A stretch of DNA of 64,000 bases from the NCBI GenBank assembly GCA_024734555.1, contig JANPWX010000652.1:86890-150889 (forward strand), given 5' to 3'. Of the stretch, positions 9,211 through 21,612 are shown piece by piece. How positions within the stretch are numbered: the first letter of the stretch is position 1; each line of letters opens with the position of its first letter. The translations under genes and the position numbers were made by a program. This stretch comes from Trochalopteron elliotii (lineage: Eukaryota; Chordata; Aves; Passeriformes; Leiothrichidae). The notes under the pieces were generated by a model. The model saw only the letters and a list, made by a program, of their open reading frames with translations. It was not told the origin of the DNA and ran no database searches.

Positions 9211-9513
9211 AGTCACAGAAACAATGGTTTGGGTTGGAAGAGATCTTTAAAGTCTTATTCCATGTGCAGGGACACCTTCTACTATCTCAGGGTGCTCCAG
9301 CCTGGCCTGGGACACTCCCAGGGATCCTGTGCCAGGGTCTCCCCACCCTCACAGGGAAGAATTCTTTCCCAATATCCCATCTGAACCTGCTCTCCTTCAG
9401 CTTCAGGCCATTCCCTTGTCCTATCACCACATCCCTGGTGTCCTCCTTCTCTCTGTGGCACTCACCAGCACCTCCAGCAACATCCCTGAGCATTCCAGAA
9501 GCCCCCCCAGGCC
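9211..9513 (-). mobile_element. CR1 LINE fragment
   Basis: From agtcacagaaacaatggttt, the + strand follows the reverse complement of a CR1 3' region (ggacaccttctactatctca, then the agggtctccccaccctcaca block). It lies about 60 bp beyond the inferred SRGAP2 poly(A) site. Confidence 0.85.
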
Positions 9514-9594
9514 ATGCTCTCCCTCTCTCCCACCCAAACCCAGGACATCACACACCGGCACCCTCAGGTCAGTGTTTCCACCATACCCAAAACA

Positions 9595-9600
9595 TTTATT
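9595..9600 (-). promoter_or_regulatory. SRGAP2: Poly(A) signal AATAAA of SRGAP2
   Basis: AATAAA on the minus strand is followed within 30 nt by a GT-rich stretch (GTTTTGGGTATGGTGG). Beyond it lies a CR1 fragment, so this is the likely distal end of the transcript. Confidence 0.7.
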
Positions 9601-9679
9601 TCTCCAAAACTATTGCTAATGACAATGGATACATTTCGTTGCCTCAGTATGGATTGAACACTTCCAACACATCGACTCC

Positions 9680-9697
9680 TAATACTGTACAATACTG
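9680..9697 (-). promoter_or_regulatory. SRGAP2: Paired miR-200bc/429-type sites
   Basis: On the mRNA strand CAGTATT occurs twice, 10 nt apart start to start. The copy at 9680-9687 is CAGTATTA, an 8mer for the AAUACUG seed. Function is inferred from the seed match only. Confidence 0.4.
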
Positions 9698-9767
9698 TAC
9701 CAAAAGGGAGGGGGGGAAAAAAAACAAAACAAAACAAAAGGCTGTACCTCCATATTGTACAGAGTTC

Positions 9768-9775
9768 TATGTACA
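9768..9775 (-). promoter_or_regulatory. SRGAP2: Pumilio response element UGUACAUA
   Basis: The minus strand reads TGTACATA, a full UGUANAUA match in the distal 3' UTR, about 170 nt before the poly(A) signal. Confidence 0.5.
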
Positions 9776-9798
9776 AAGTACAATTTTACACAGTTTAA

Positions 9799-9806
9799 TA
9801 TATACA
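9799..9806 (-). promoter_or_regulatory. SRGAP2: Pumilio response element UGUAUAUA
   Basis: The minus strand reads TGTATATA, the optimal PUM1/2 motif, 23 nt upstream of a second match. Confidence 0.5.
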
Positions 9807-12800
9807 CCATATATATATTGGTGTAGAAGACATGAAACAGTGGAAACTTGTTTTAGCAAGAACATTCCATCCCACCACGAGAACAACTGCTGTTGAGAAC
9901 CCCCAGGTTCAGACAGAAAACCACAATTCCTGCACTTTGCAACCCAATTTTCCTGCTTTCAATCGCCTTGGGAATCAGAGGTGGATTTCAGCAATTGCCC
10001 TGTTTGAGCTACATCCAGCTGGGCTTTCAGAGGAGCTGCTGCTCACAAGTATTGCTCCAGCAGTTTGGCACACTCACGAGTCCAACCCCTCGGGCTTGGG
10101 CTGTTCTTCACCTCTCAGGGTGGAGGAAAGGCTGGTGAAGTCCACTTCAGAAGGAAAGTTACTACAGTGCCTGGGAAAGGACAGGCCCACCCACGATTCC
10201 CACTGCAAACTGCTGAGTGTTTACCCTGTGTGAGGCTTGGCAGATCAACGATGAGCACGGCAGGAATCTGCCTCCCCTCTCCACCTTCGCCTCTTTTTCA
10301 TCCCAAACTACGTTGGAGGAAGCACAAAATTGAACAGGAAAAAAAAACAACCAACCAAACCACCAAACCCCTCGCATTTTCCAGGCCTTGACCTGCTGTT
10401 TTGGCATCTCCAGAGGCACCCAAAAGAGATGGTTTGCTGCTAGAACAGAGCCTGGAAAAGAATCCACCTGCCCTGTGGTGGGCGGTCGGTCACCGCTTGT
10501 GCGTGAGGCAGCCGGGGCCATCCCGGCCCCGCAGGCACCAGGCAGAGGGTCAAGTATTCCTTGGGTTTTATTTCTTATTTTCAAGTACCAGGTTGTCACA
10601 CAGACACAGAGACACGCAGAGAGCCGAGGTGGAATGAGCTCAAAGCCTGAAGTTCAGTCCATGAAGTGCTGGGTGTTTTCCTCAGAGCGTCCCTGGGGGA
10701 AGGACGTTCCCTCCTTTCCACCCCTTGTGCTACCAAGCTCATGGAAAGAACAGCTTTATGTCCCCAGCTGCATTTGTGGGGCATTAGCCAAGGCCAGATA
10801 AGCCCCAAAAAGGGGCTGGTTATTTTAGTGAAAGCTAAAAATCTCAAAATAAATAAATCCCCGGCTTGTTAAACTCAATTTTCTGTCCTGGACAGGCCCA
10901 TCAGTGATGGAAATGCCCCAATGCTCCTGTTTTCCTGTGGTTTTGAAGCAGTTCCCTGCCCTGTGGCTCCCAGGTGAGTTCAGTGTGTTTGTGCTTTGGG
11001 GCACATCCCTTGACACCCAAGGCTTGGTCCTGCCAAGCACAGGTGCCCCTCACCTGGCCACCAGAGCAGTGCCACACCTGGGGGGGACAGGGGCACCTCC
11101 TTCCCCTCCCACCTGTGCTGGACAAGGGGCCTGAGCTCAGCCTCTCATGGGATCCATCAAACTCTCTCAAAAAAGGGATTTTTGGGGTGTTTTCCCATCA
11201 TTCCTGATTCCTCACTGAGAGCACCACCTCCTGGGAGTGTCCCCTCCACACAGATCCCACCAAGGGGGGGGTTCCAGCCTCCCCAGTCCACACCCTGGGG
11301 AGGATCTGAAGTGCTGAGAAACCGCAGACGTGGATTTTTCTGCAGAAGAACATCTCCCAAAAGCTCCATAAATCCCCAAACCTGCGCCGTGCTCTGCTGA
11401 ATTTGAGGTTTTTGAAACAGAGGAGAAGAAAAATAAGGCAGCAAACTCCACCTGCAATGAGCTTCTCCTGTCCCAGTATTGCTGGAGCTCTTCCAAGTGC
11501 CGGGTCGGCCCCGTACCAAGTGCAAGGTGGGGAACTACAACAAGGTGGGATTTCTTGCCAAGCTGAAGTGTTTTGATTCAGTAAATAAATTTATGAGAAC
11601 TCGGTTATCTTAACCTACTTTTGTGCAAGAACAATCTTGCCTTAAAAAAGGAAAAAAAAAAAAATTAAAAAGAAAAAAAAAAAATCAACAAAAACTCCCC
11701 AAACCCAACACATGAGGTATTCAGCACAGGAAACCCAAAGACTCCTTTTGAACAGGTATCAAAATACAGACATATACAACAACTTTTCTTTTTTTTTTTT
11801 TTTTTGTTCTGCTGTCACAGTGCACTCTAATTATTTACTCATTTTTCATTGCAATAAAATACCCAGTACAGATAAAGTGAGAGGGTTTGATCGTGTCCCA
11901 CTGCTCGGACATGAAGGACAAATTTACAATTCATAAACTTTGGACGACCTCAGAGAGGCAGAAATTAAGCAATGATTAAAGCACACTGCTCCATTCCCAA
12001 CTAGGGAAATAACCCAGAAAAAGGTCTGAGCTTCAGAAACCATTCAGATTGATCACCTAAAACCGTGTTTCATTTTAAAAGGGTTTTTTTTTGTTGGTTT
12101 TTTTTTTGTTTTTTTTTTTTTTTTTTTGCTTTGGATTATTTCAATCCAACACCTGATGAACAAGGTTCATACAAAGCACTATCCAACAGACAGACGTAAT
12201 TCCAGTTATCAAACACTTCCTTTGTCTCTATATTTGACACAAACGTTAAAAAGTCATGAAAAGAGGATTTCTGTGGAAGAGCTAAAAATTCCTTCGGGAT
12301 ATGAAGATGTGGAGTGACATTGGTACCTCCCCCAAGCAAACCACCATGTGGGACCTGTCCACTGCACTCCTGGTTCTGCAGGGGGGAACATTCCCAGCTC
12401 CTCCTTCCCACCTTTCCGGCAGCGACTGCTCATAAAACACTCGTGGCAAACGTCCTCTCAGCCTTGTGTGTTCACAGAGTGAGGCGGACAGACTGAAAAA
12501 TCTCCTTTTTTTCCATCCTTTTGTGTGTGATTTTTCTCCTTTTGTCCCCTCCACGTGCAACTTTTTCCTGCCCGAGGAAGAGGAAGGACGAGCTTCAGCC
12601 TTGTCCTATTGCTTGTGTCAATCACAGTGCACACCAGAATTCCAGTTGAGTTGCTCCATATCCAGGTGATCCTGCCAAGCACCTTGCCCTTGGCAGCAGG
12701 ATTGTCCCAGAGCTGTGGATGGTAGAGAAGCACAGTAATAATTCAGATACAGACAGTTGCTGTTACAGTAACCTGAAGTCTTTTTTTTTTATTATTTTTT

Positions 12801-14509
12801 TGTTTTTTGTTTCCATCTTATTCCATACTTCAGACCTTGAAGCTGGAAAAGAGCAGCTCCTCCAATGTGCTGTGCGTGGCTGAACACTTATTCTTAGGAA
12901 TATTGAGTGCTAGGCATAAAAAATATAAAAAAGAAAATAAGGCATTAAAACGAGGCAAAGTCAATTTACAGAGATCCTGCTCTTGACACAGATTAACTTC
13001 GGTCATTTGAGACCCTCAAAAAAAAAAAAAAAAAGGAAAAAAGAAGAAAAGAAAACAAAAAAACCCAAAAATTCTTACTAAAAAGGAAATGCCAGAAAGT
13101 TCTGCCTGAGCAAAAAAATTACAAGTTTAATCATTCTATTTATTTATCTTCTTTTTCCCCAAAAAGAACAAGTGATTCCTTGGTGGTAGAAGTCCATCAG
13201 AACCTGAGAGCAAAGGTCGCTGGTGGTGCTGGTGGCATCTCCTGGAGGGACAGGGACACTCGTACCTTGGGGCTTCCCCAGGAAAGCTCAGGAGGAATGG
13301 GAAACGAGGAGAGTTCTCACCAAAACCTTCCCAGTTCCTGCATGTCCTCAGTTCAGGGCCCAGAGGAAGGTGGCTTTTTGGAGAGTCATTAATTATGGAT
13401 TGATTGCTTCTGTAGAGAGAGGGGTTTGTGCGTGTGGGGATGGACAGGGATGCAGGAAGGCCCTGCTCCATTTTTCCAAGTCACATCCTAAATGCATCAG
13501 GAAAGGACATTTCAGCAACTCTTCTTTGTTTCTTCTTTTTAAGTGCCAATTAACTGACTTTGCAGTCACCAGGAACCCACAAACTGAAAGGAAACTCAGC
13601 TTAAACGGGTGAGAAAAATGACTTTTCTTATCTCGTCCTGAATTCAATATTTGATGGAAGCCTAAGACGTGCAGCTTGTTTGAAATCCTGGAAAAGCTGA
13701 GGGTCAGTCAGTCTCCACTCCTAAGTGGCACATGCCTTTTAATTATTAAATTAAATAAACATGGGCACTGCAGAGAATTCCCAGGGGAGTACAAAAGAGT
13801 CCGTGGATGCTGCTGGATAAATACAAATAAAACCAAAGGATTCATTCACAGGTCAGTCCTGCAGGGAGGGAAGCCACTGCAGAGGCCACGTGCTGTCACA
13901 TCCCTGTCCCCAGCAGCGTTCCCTGCACTGCTCTATAAGAGCAGAGATCCCCCAGAGCACAGAGGGACAAGGCAGGGAGTTTGAGAACTCCTGAGCGAAG
14001 TTTTTACAGTGCTTGGCGCTGGGATTGGGGGTCAGGATCTGTCCTGAGGAATGGGCAAACCAGCAGAGGGTGTGTTGGGGATGATGGGCTCCCAGCAGAG
14101 GATGCTTGTTTTCAAAATTATCTCTTTTTTTCTTTTACATTCAGTCTCCCGAGAGCAAACGCCACGTCAGAGCCCATGGGCTGTGAAAATGACACTGGAA
14201 ACAATAAAGCTGCTTTTAAATATGGGAGAGCAAAGGGGGAAACCAGTGAAGATTGTCCATAAGCAACAACTGGGCTCTTTCTTGTGCTCCCAGACCTCAG
14301 GAACATGTTTGTTTATATTTGCACAGACACATCTTACGTAGAACTCCACAAAATCTACGAGTGTTCCAGAGTAAACTATTTTTTTTCCATGACAACTAAA
14401 GCATGAGGCTGGATGGCCAAAGGCTTTTGGCCCTGAGGGGGGAGGAATGGGGAGCAAACAAACAAAACCAGAGGATGTGATGGAAGTTGAGACAGACCCT
14501 TAAACCACC

Positions 14510-14570
14510 GTGGCACCAGCGGGCGACGGAATAATAATAATAATAATTATAATTATAATAATAATGCACA
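14510..14570. repeat. (TAA)n/(TTA)n microsatellite
   Basis: Imperfect TAA and TTA runs in the SRGAP2 3' UTR form an AT-rich inverted repeat. Confidence 0.85.
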
Positions 14571-14990
14571 AGAAACAGGCATGTCCAAGCTCCACGTAAC
14601 CAGTGGCACCAAAACATGCAATAGACTAAAATCTATCCTATTGTTCCCCTGTGATAAATGAAACACAGAATACAGAAGTCACTACACCAGTATCCAAAAA
14701 CAGGACACCACCAAACGTCCCTTCCAGCGGCCGAACACTTGAACAAGGCATGGAAACCAAAATCCAACTCATCCCTTGGTGTTTTTCCTGCTCAGCTTCA
14801 CAGTGGATGGTGGATTGGGGATTCCCCAAGCGTGGCAGGAGCTGCCCTGGGGACGGGGGAGGACGAGGCTGTCGCCGCTCAGGAGCTCCCGACCCACCTT
14901 CAGTCCAAAGGATTCGTTAAATAGGAATTTCAACGTCTTTCACCAGAGTCTCTTCACGTGGAACAGCAGGAGTTGCAGCCAGAGAGTGTG

Positions 14991-15374
14991 TCAGACAGTA
15001 CAGGACTTGTCAGGGGGCTGCTGAGGGCCAGAGGAGGCCACTCCGGGGCTGGTGGCGCTGGTTTTGGGGAACACGGCGGGCTTGGGCCGCGTGGCCGGCG
15101 GCTTCACCTGCGAGGCCATTTTCACTGACTTGACGGGCCTGAAGGTGCAGGGGATGTCCCCAGCCGTGCTGGCACTGCGCTGGAACGGGGGCTCAGTGTC
15201 CTTGAGGAGCTGGGTGTGCAGGGGGCTGGAGGGCTCCGAGGTGGGGGCCACCACCGGGGAGGTTTTCAGCGGCTCCAGCGTGTCCAGGACGACGTCGGGC
15301 GTGTGCTTGACGCTGCTCTGCCTCTCCAGCTCCCGCAGCTCGTTCAGGGCTGAGTTCATGGTGGCTTCAATGTC
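14991..15374 (-). CDS. SRGAP2: SRGAP2 last coding exon (residues 945-1071, stop)
   Basis: The exon begins after TTTTGCAG with DIEATMNSALNELRELERQ, a short coiled coil. It continues with the Ser/Pro-rich region TSPVVAPTSEPSSPLHTQLL and ends PPDKSCTV with stop TGA. The terminal SCTV resembles a class I PDZ-binding end. The tail is intrinsically disordered and very close to the mammalian one. Confidence 0.97.
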   Translation of the reverse strand, partial: DIEATMNSALNELRELERQSSVKHTPDVVLDTLEPLKTSPVVAPTSEPSSPLHTQLLKDTEPPFQRSASTAGDIPCTFRPVKSVKMASQVKPPATRPKPAVFPKTSATSPGVASSGPQQPPDKSCTV

Positions 15375-17414
15375 CTGCAAAAGCACAGCAGAGGAGCCCA
15401 GTGAAGGCACGGCCCAGACACACAAAGAACCAGATAAAAGAAGGTAACAACCAGATAAAAGATTTCGAACGCGTTTTGGTTTTCTAAACACCAACCTCGG
15501 GTCAAGGTTGAGCAGCGCCACATCCCACAGCCAATAATCACTAAATGTTTCCAACAACGGGGAGCAGAATAATTCCTAGCACTGCCTTGATGCTAATCTG
15601 GCCCTTCACTGCTCCTGATGCTGCCCAGACTTCAAAGCAAAGCCCCAAACTGTAGCAATGAACAGAAACCAAAGCATTGGTGCCCATTCTCGCGGTGTAT
15701 TTGGCACGTGAGATTCAGGACAGTGAATTCCTGAAGGGAGCACTGATGGGCCACACACTGAATGCTGAAATCCTCCTGGGCTCTTTGCTGCCTCATTGGT
15801 TTTCCTGCTGAGCTGCTCCCAGAAATGTATTTCACAGGACTCAGGATTTTAGAAAACACAGAAGATGTCATGAACACGTGTAGAAACCAAACCTGGCCCT
15901 TCTCCTTCCTCTTAAAAAGTATTACAGTTATTAATAAATTAATATAAAGAGAATTTCTGAGCTAAAACCGCGAGGTTTTTGTCTCAGAACCTACACACTG
16001 TCTGCTGGAGAGCCCAGTGGTGCACAGAACTCCCCAGGGAGCAGGAGAGCTCAGCCTGGCTGTGACTCACACTTTTGGCTGCAGCTTCCTCAGAGCTTTT
16101 TCAGGGGGTGGGGAAGGTAAATCAGTCAAGGAATGGTGGAAGAAAGCAGAGGAAGAAATCTGACACCTCCCACTCTATCTTGAGGCCAGGCAGATTTTCG
16201 TTATGAAGTTGGGGAAATATGTAAGATGGTTTATTGGATGGTGTTTGAGCAGATACTACAGAGAAAAACACTGATTTAACACAGCTTGGGTTTTTCCTCC
16301 CTCCTCTTTTTTATTTATTTTCTCCTCCTCTTTCCTTTTTGTCCCCAGACTCTTCTCCAGTGAAACAATGGAGTGAAGGTTCTGGCAGGGAGAGGAGACA
16401 GAACAACTTCAGTCAGAGCCTAATTGAAAAAACAAAGAATCTGATTTATATCAACCAAAGCCTGGGAAGGAGAGGGAGACACGGAGACAACAGGAGCTGT
16501 ACACTACATTTCCACTGGAACAAATGGGCTCAAGGTACTCAAAATGGCAAAACACAAGATTCCCACCAGCATTAAACCCCTCGGGTTTTAACGTGCCCCT
16601 TATTTATTATGTGGATTTCCTGTTTTGTCGATAAAAATGACGTTTTAATTTTTAATTTTTAATTTAAAAATGACGTGTTTCCCCCCCCAGCTCCTTAGGA
16701 ACCTGCAGAGCCCCAGGCAGAGCAGTCAGGTCTCCCAGGGCTGGCTTTGTAATCTGAGCCCGGAGCATTCCTTGGCTTCGGGCAGACCCATCCATCCCAC
16801 CCTGCACACTGTGGGTACAGACAAATGCGAGTGCAGACACATCCACGAGGAAGAGCCCTCGTGGAGGAGGAAAATCTGTAATTTCACATCTTTTGGAGCC
16901 CTCATGGAAGAGGAAAATCTGTAACTTCACATCTTTAGGAGCCAGCCCCAACTTCAAAGCCCTTTGTCTAAATAAGTAACTCCTGAAAATCAGCAGGGCT
17001 CTGTTCAGAGCTGGTTTCTGATCACACCCTGAGCCCTGCTGAGGATGAGGATGCCACTGGAGCTCTGCACAAGTCAGCAGCCTGCTTTTCCTTTGGGCTG
17101 TGCTGCTCCATGTGCTTCCCCTGTCACACCACAGGCAAGCCTGCATGACTGACAGCAGAGTGTTAAATCCACAATAAATACTTCATTTCTCTCATGTCTT
17201 GAAGTTATGATTGTTTAATTTTCTGCTGACAGCTTTGGAATCCGTGCCACTTTCTGAAATGGGTGTTTTTAGTGCTGAGATTAAATTGTGGGTAACAAAC
17301 AGGGCCAAGTTTTTATGGAGGAAGGACCTGACTGTTTATCTTCCCTCGGTGCCTTGCACAGAGAGAGGATGAAAACCCAGACTGGGGCTGTGTCCTAAAT
17401 TAATATTGCACTGA
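15375..17414 (-). other. SRGAP2 intron
   Basis: No exon or recognised repeat family was seen. A short near-tandem repeat near 16850-16945 (gaggaaaatctgtaa) is the only internal structure. Confidence 0.6.
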
Positions 17415-17880
17415 GGGAATCACAGAATGCTGGGGTTGGAAGGGCCCTCTGGAGCACAACTCACTGTCCAGCCAGGGTCACCTGGAGGTGACACAGGAAC
17501 TCACCAGGTGGGTTTGGGGTGTCTGCAGGGAGGGAAACTCCAGGACCTCCCTGGGCAGCAGTTCCAGAGCTCTGCCACCCTCATGGACAGCAGCTCTTCC
17601 TCATGCTGAGATTGAACTTTTTTTTGTTTTAATATATGGCTCCTTGTCCTGCTGCTGAACAGAGCCTGGCACCATCCTGACACTGCTTGGGGAGATTTGT
17701 GTGGATTAGTGGGATCCCCTCTCAGCCTTCTCCTCTCCAGACTGACCAAGCGCTGCTCCCAGAGCCTCTCCTCACCCAGAGCTGCCCTGCAGAGCTGCCC
17801 TTCCCTCCTGGAGGGCACAGACAGGAGATTAAACCACACCCTGCACCCAAACACCTCCTGCACCCCACATCCTCCAAGCC
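17415..17880 (-). mobile_element. CR1 LINE fragment
   Basis: The block begins gaatcacagaatgctggggt and runs through gggatcccctctcagccttc. It is CR1 in minus orientation and ends about 40 bp from the donor of the exon at 17918. The uninterrupted gatttgtgtggattagtggg here is the ancestral state for the array at 52.4 kb. Confidence 0.85.
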
Positions 17881-17917
17881 CCCTGAGCAAAGCCATCCAG
17901 CAGAGGCTGCTGCCCAC

Positions 17918-18245
17918 CTGAGCAATGACCTCGGGGTCCATGGGCCGGTGGTTGTTGAAGCTCTTGGACCTGCCAGCCGTGACAGCCTTGCGGATCTGCG
18001 GGCTGTCCATCCTGCTCTTCAGCGACGAGTGCCGGCTGATGGAATTGAGGCTGCCGTGGCCACTGATGGAGCATTTGTCTGGAACCTCCTTGGGAAGGCT
18101 TTGGCTCATTATGGGCTGAGATGAGGGCCTGGAACCGGCTATGGCTCCGGGGGAGGCTGGTTCTGCCAGGGGACTACCTAGGCCGTGGCCGTCACTTTGG
18201 CGGAACGCTCTTCTGATGCTGCCTGACTCTGGTTTCTTTCTTTGC
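17918..18245 (-). CDS. SRGAP2: SRGAP2 disordered-tail exon (residues 835-944)
   Basis: This 328-nt exon starts with the last base of a Lys codon (AA|G) and continues QRKKPESGSIRRAF. It then passes through a variable Ser/Pro/Gly linker (GLGSPLAEPASPGA) into the conserved PIMSQSLPKE, SISGHGSLNSISRHSSLK and RSKSFNNHRPMDPEVIAQ. The linker is the least conserved coding stretch seen in this gene. The donor is GTGGGC. Confidence 0.94.
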
Positions 18246-20407
18246 CTTCAGTCACAAAAGCAAAACAAGTCAATACAAGCAGGTACAGGGCTGACATTTG
18301 AAGATATTTTTCCCCCCAAAAAACAACACACAGGACAATGGGGAGAGACACAGAGGTAAACCCAGATTACAAACAGACCCGGGGGTTGAGGAGTGATTGC
18401 GGTACAGTGAAATAATTTTAAGTTATAAAATCATTCCAGTTTCACGCTTCTAACAACGAGACTGAGTCCTGGCAGCTGTGCACATTCATAGCAAAACCAG
18501 AAAACTTGGGTGGAACGTGATTAACTTGGTCAAGAGGAGAAGAATTTATATTGGAACAACAAAAAAAACAAAAAAAAAAAACCAAAAAAAAACAAAGCCT
18601 CTGTGCCATCGACAGGTTTTGATGATGTGTTTTTATTACATTCCATGAGCAGAGCTACAATCTTTGACTGGAGGACACAGTATAAGTCTACTAAGCTCCT
18701 GGCCCAAGGCATCAAGTTATTACTTTCAGAGATCAGCAAGCAAAGACCCCCAGTCTGGGGTTTTTAATGATCATTTCCAATGATTGCTGGTGGTAAGAGA
18801 TGGTTCTTTTTCACGGCTTTGGCAGGACCACAAGGCATTATCTATGCAGGGCTACAGATAAACCAAAGGGATGATGTCAAATGGATGAACTGGTCCAAAG
18901 AATTTAGTTTCTACCCCAGCACCATGAGGTGTGACAGCACGATTCCACTCAAATCATGGGAAGGCCAATGCAGAGAATACTTTATGCCATAGGTCTGAAG
19001 CTTGGCATCCATTATACAAGGAAGGATCCATCTATATATAGCACCAGCCCCATGAGTAACTGCAAGAAAGTGTTAACTCCAGTAGGATTTTGGCATCCAA
19101 ATAATAATTCAGTGGGTGGCACAACTGTCATTGCGAAACCATCTGATTTAATTTTGCTCAAGTCTGTTCACACATAGGTCAGAAGATTCATTCCTAAAGA
19201 AAAAACAACAAAATGAGTCTTATGCTACTTATTGCTAAATATCAGGTTCCCTAGTAAAGGGGGGAAAAAACAACCCCAAAACTGGAGTGGACATTCCCCA
19301 GGCTTCTAAAAACCACACAACTCTACCAAAGCCAGCAGATGGTGAAGCTCCAGCACGGGTCTGTCATTACACAAATCTCTCCATAACTGGCAGAATAGCC
19401 ACTCCAGTGGCTCAGACAGCAAATATCATAAAAGAAAGCCCAGATCCCAAGCTGAGGCAGATTAACACGGCTTCCCAGATATCAGTGGAGCTCTGCTGAA
19501 TCTCAGAAGGAAGGACCAGGCTCTCTAGGCCATGAGCAGGGTCCAAACCTTTTAAAAGGATGCATTTGTGCTAATGCCTTTATACAGACTAGATTGTGTT
19601 AAATTAACTGAAGGTTAAGAACATTCCCTCCCATGAAACTGTAATTATCACATAATACCTTCACTGCACAATGGAGAGAGCTGGGGGGTTTTTACATGAA
19701 GGAAATAATCAGAAAGATACGGGGGATAAGCCTGTCTAGAAAAATTATTTAACAGATCATGGAATTTAGTCTGCTACTAGCTTGATTTTCCAGCTTTTTA
19801 TTATGTGGAGTGTTGGCTAAAGCAACCATTTCTGGTGGAGGAGGCAAGGTTAGAGCAACAGGGGGTTGTGCTGTTCCACTGCAAGCATATGGTTAGTAAC
19901 CCGAGGTGAGGAGGGCTGCAGAAACAAAGGAGGGCTCCAGGCAGTGCCAGATGGTGGGACTGCAGGTATGGCATTTATCACAAACTGGGACACGACTCCC
20001 TGGAGGAACTGTCCCCCCATCCCAGCAAACAGGACGTGCTAAAACGTGCAGGAGACGTGACAGATCACAGGACACAAGGAGGGATGGGGACAACGACACC
20101 AGATCTCATCCCACCACTCCCCTCCCTTCCCCCTGGCTGCTCAGAGCATAAAATAGGGCATATTTGGGAAAACAGGGCCAGATGGCACCTTGGGGACAGG
20201 GAAGAGAAGCCAGTGGGGTTTCCAATGAGCAATGGCCACGCTGGTGACAGCAAAATGACATGAGTGGACAGCAAAATGTGAGAGAGTTAAAAGAGGGAGA
20301 AGCAGAGAGAAATGGTGGCCATGCTTGTTAATGAACCTTTTCCAGGGAAAGAAGCATTTCACTGGACTCAACAGCAAGCAGGGAAAACAAAGCCAGGCTG
20401 CTCTTAC
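18246..20407 (-). other. SRGAP2 intron
   Basis: The intron contains A-rich tracts near 18.56 kb. No exon or interspersed repeat family was recognised. Confidence 0.6.
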
Positions 20408-20551
20408 TTGTTGATGTTTGCAAGGTAAATGTCTGCGACGTGGCCCCCGCTGGGGCAGCTGGCACCAGCCCTGGTCACTTTCTCCTCCGGTGGCTCAGAG
20501 TTTATTTCTATTTCTGACTTGGGACTGGACCTCTCCGACATCCCATCCTCA
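20408..20551 (-). CDS. SRGAP2: SRGAP2 post-SH3 linker exon (residues 787-834)
   Basis: This 144-nt exon has acceptor CCTTCCTAG (a TAG acceptor after a long pyrimidine tract) and donor GTAAGA. It encodes EDGMSERSSPKSEIEI and then GGHVADIYLANIN, an acidic Ser-rich linker after the SH3 domain. Confidence 0.95.
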
Positions 20552-20701
20552 CTAGGAAGGAGGAGGGGAGGGTGTCACAAGCACAGGAGGAGCAGCAGGG
20601 CTGGATTCCCAGCCCAGCACTGTGCAGATGAACACCCGGCACGGCAGCACGGGGTGAGGGCCCTGAGAATCACCATGTGTCCTTCAAACCACTGAAATGA
20701 T

Positions 20702-20940
20702 CTTAATCATCTTGTTCCATCCCCCTGCCGTGGGCAGGGACATCTTCTGCTTCCCCAGGCTGCTCCCAGTCCTGCCCAGCCTGGATTTGGGCACAGCCAG
20801 GGATCCAGGGGCAGCCACAGCTGCTCTGGGCACCCTGTGCCAGGGCCTGCCCACCCTCCCAGGGAACAATTCCTTCCAATTCCTTCCCAGTCTAACCCAC
20901 CCTCCTGCATCCTAAGGCCATTCCCCCTTGTGGAAAATCC
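20702..20940 (-). mobile_element. CR1 LINE fragment
   Basis: The + strand reads ccctgccgtgggcagggaca, then the ggcacagccagggatccagg block. This is reverse-complement CR1. It lies about 150 bp upstream of the exon at 20551 in the direction of transcription. Confidence 0.85.
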
Positions 20941-21083
20941 CCCTCCTCCTGAGCACCTGATTCCCCTGAGCACCCTGGAGATCCCAGCTGTGCACCTTCA
21001 CCACACACCAGAACAATTCCTTTATCACCCCTCCACCTCTCAGAAAAGCTGAGCTGTCCCGTGGCCACAAAACCCCATCCCAA

Positions 21084-21317
21084 GGTGATTTTTGGAGCCA
21101 GCCCATGTTGGAACCCTGGGCACTGAGAATTTTAGGCTTTCTGTGCTAACAGGCATTGACCCTCAAGAAAACATTACATTTGAGGTGGTTTTGGAGGAAG
21201 CCCGGGCTGTGTCACCCTGTAGCAATGTATGTGTGTAACAGGCCAGTCTGATGGACCAGCCAAACTGGTTGTGAGTAATATCATCAAACCACCTGCAGTT
21301 TTGTTGTTAGAGCTCTC
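21084..21317 (+). repeat. 234-bp segment shared with IKBKE intron
   Basis: This is the partner of 3436-3669, aligning without gaps. It holds the same LTR-head, VNTR-unit and TG..CA-element junctions. Confidence 0.9.
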
Positions 21318-21612
21318 AGGAATTCATCAAAGTTACTGAGAAAACAACGGGATCAAAAATAAGAGAACCTGAGAAACTCTGTGCAAAAAATGTAAACCCT
21401 GGACAGGGGAAGCACAAGGTGAGGATGGACATTGACCAACTGGATGTCCTGAAGGATTGTGCCTGCCTCAGGGAGAAGCAGCTGGGCCAACCCAGAGATG
21501 CCCAGGTGGACAGCAGACCCAGAATCTATATCTGCCATGAAATGTGAACAATCAACAGCTTCTGCTGGAATCATACTGGTTCTGTTATTCAGTGGCCCAT
21601 TTCCCCCCTGCA
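21218..21612. mobile_element. LTR-like element, 395 bp, second full copy
   Basis: It has the same ends (TGTAGCAATGTA to CCCCTGCA) and near-identical sequence to 4775-5175. The flanks are parts of a VNTR, and no exact target duplication can be shown. Confidence 0.68.

Larger units (their letters stand above)
9575..14990 (-). other. SRGAP2: SRGAP2 3' untranslated region
   Basis: From the stop codon at 14991-14993 to the inferred poly(A) site this is about 5.4 kb. It is rich in A and T tracts (near 11.65, 11.79, 12.1, 12.78 and 13.02 kb) and has no open frame of note. Near its distal end are two Pumilio-type motifs and two miR-200-type sites, and the final 100 bases carry the only well-placed AATAAA. 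Earlier AATAAA motifs (for example near 13.14 kb) could give shorter forms. Confidence 0.75.

Noticed and set aside
11640..13040. Poly(A)/poly(T) tracts as traces of processed retrocopies
   Set aside because: They lie within the SRGAP2 3' UTR without adjacent coding sequence or target duplications.
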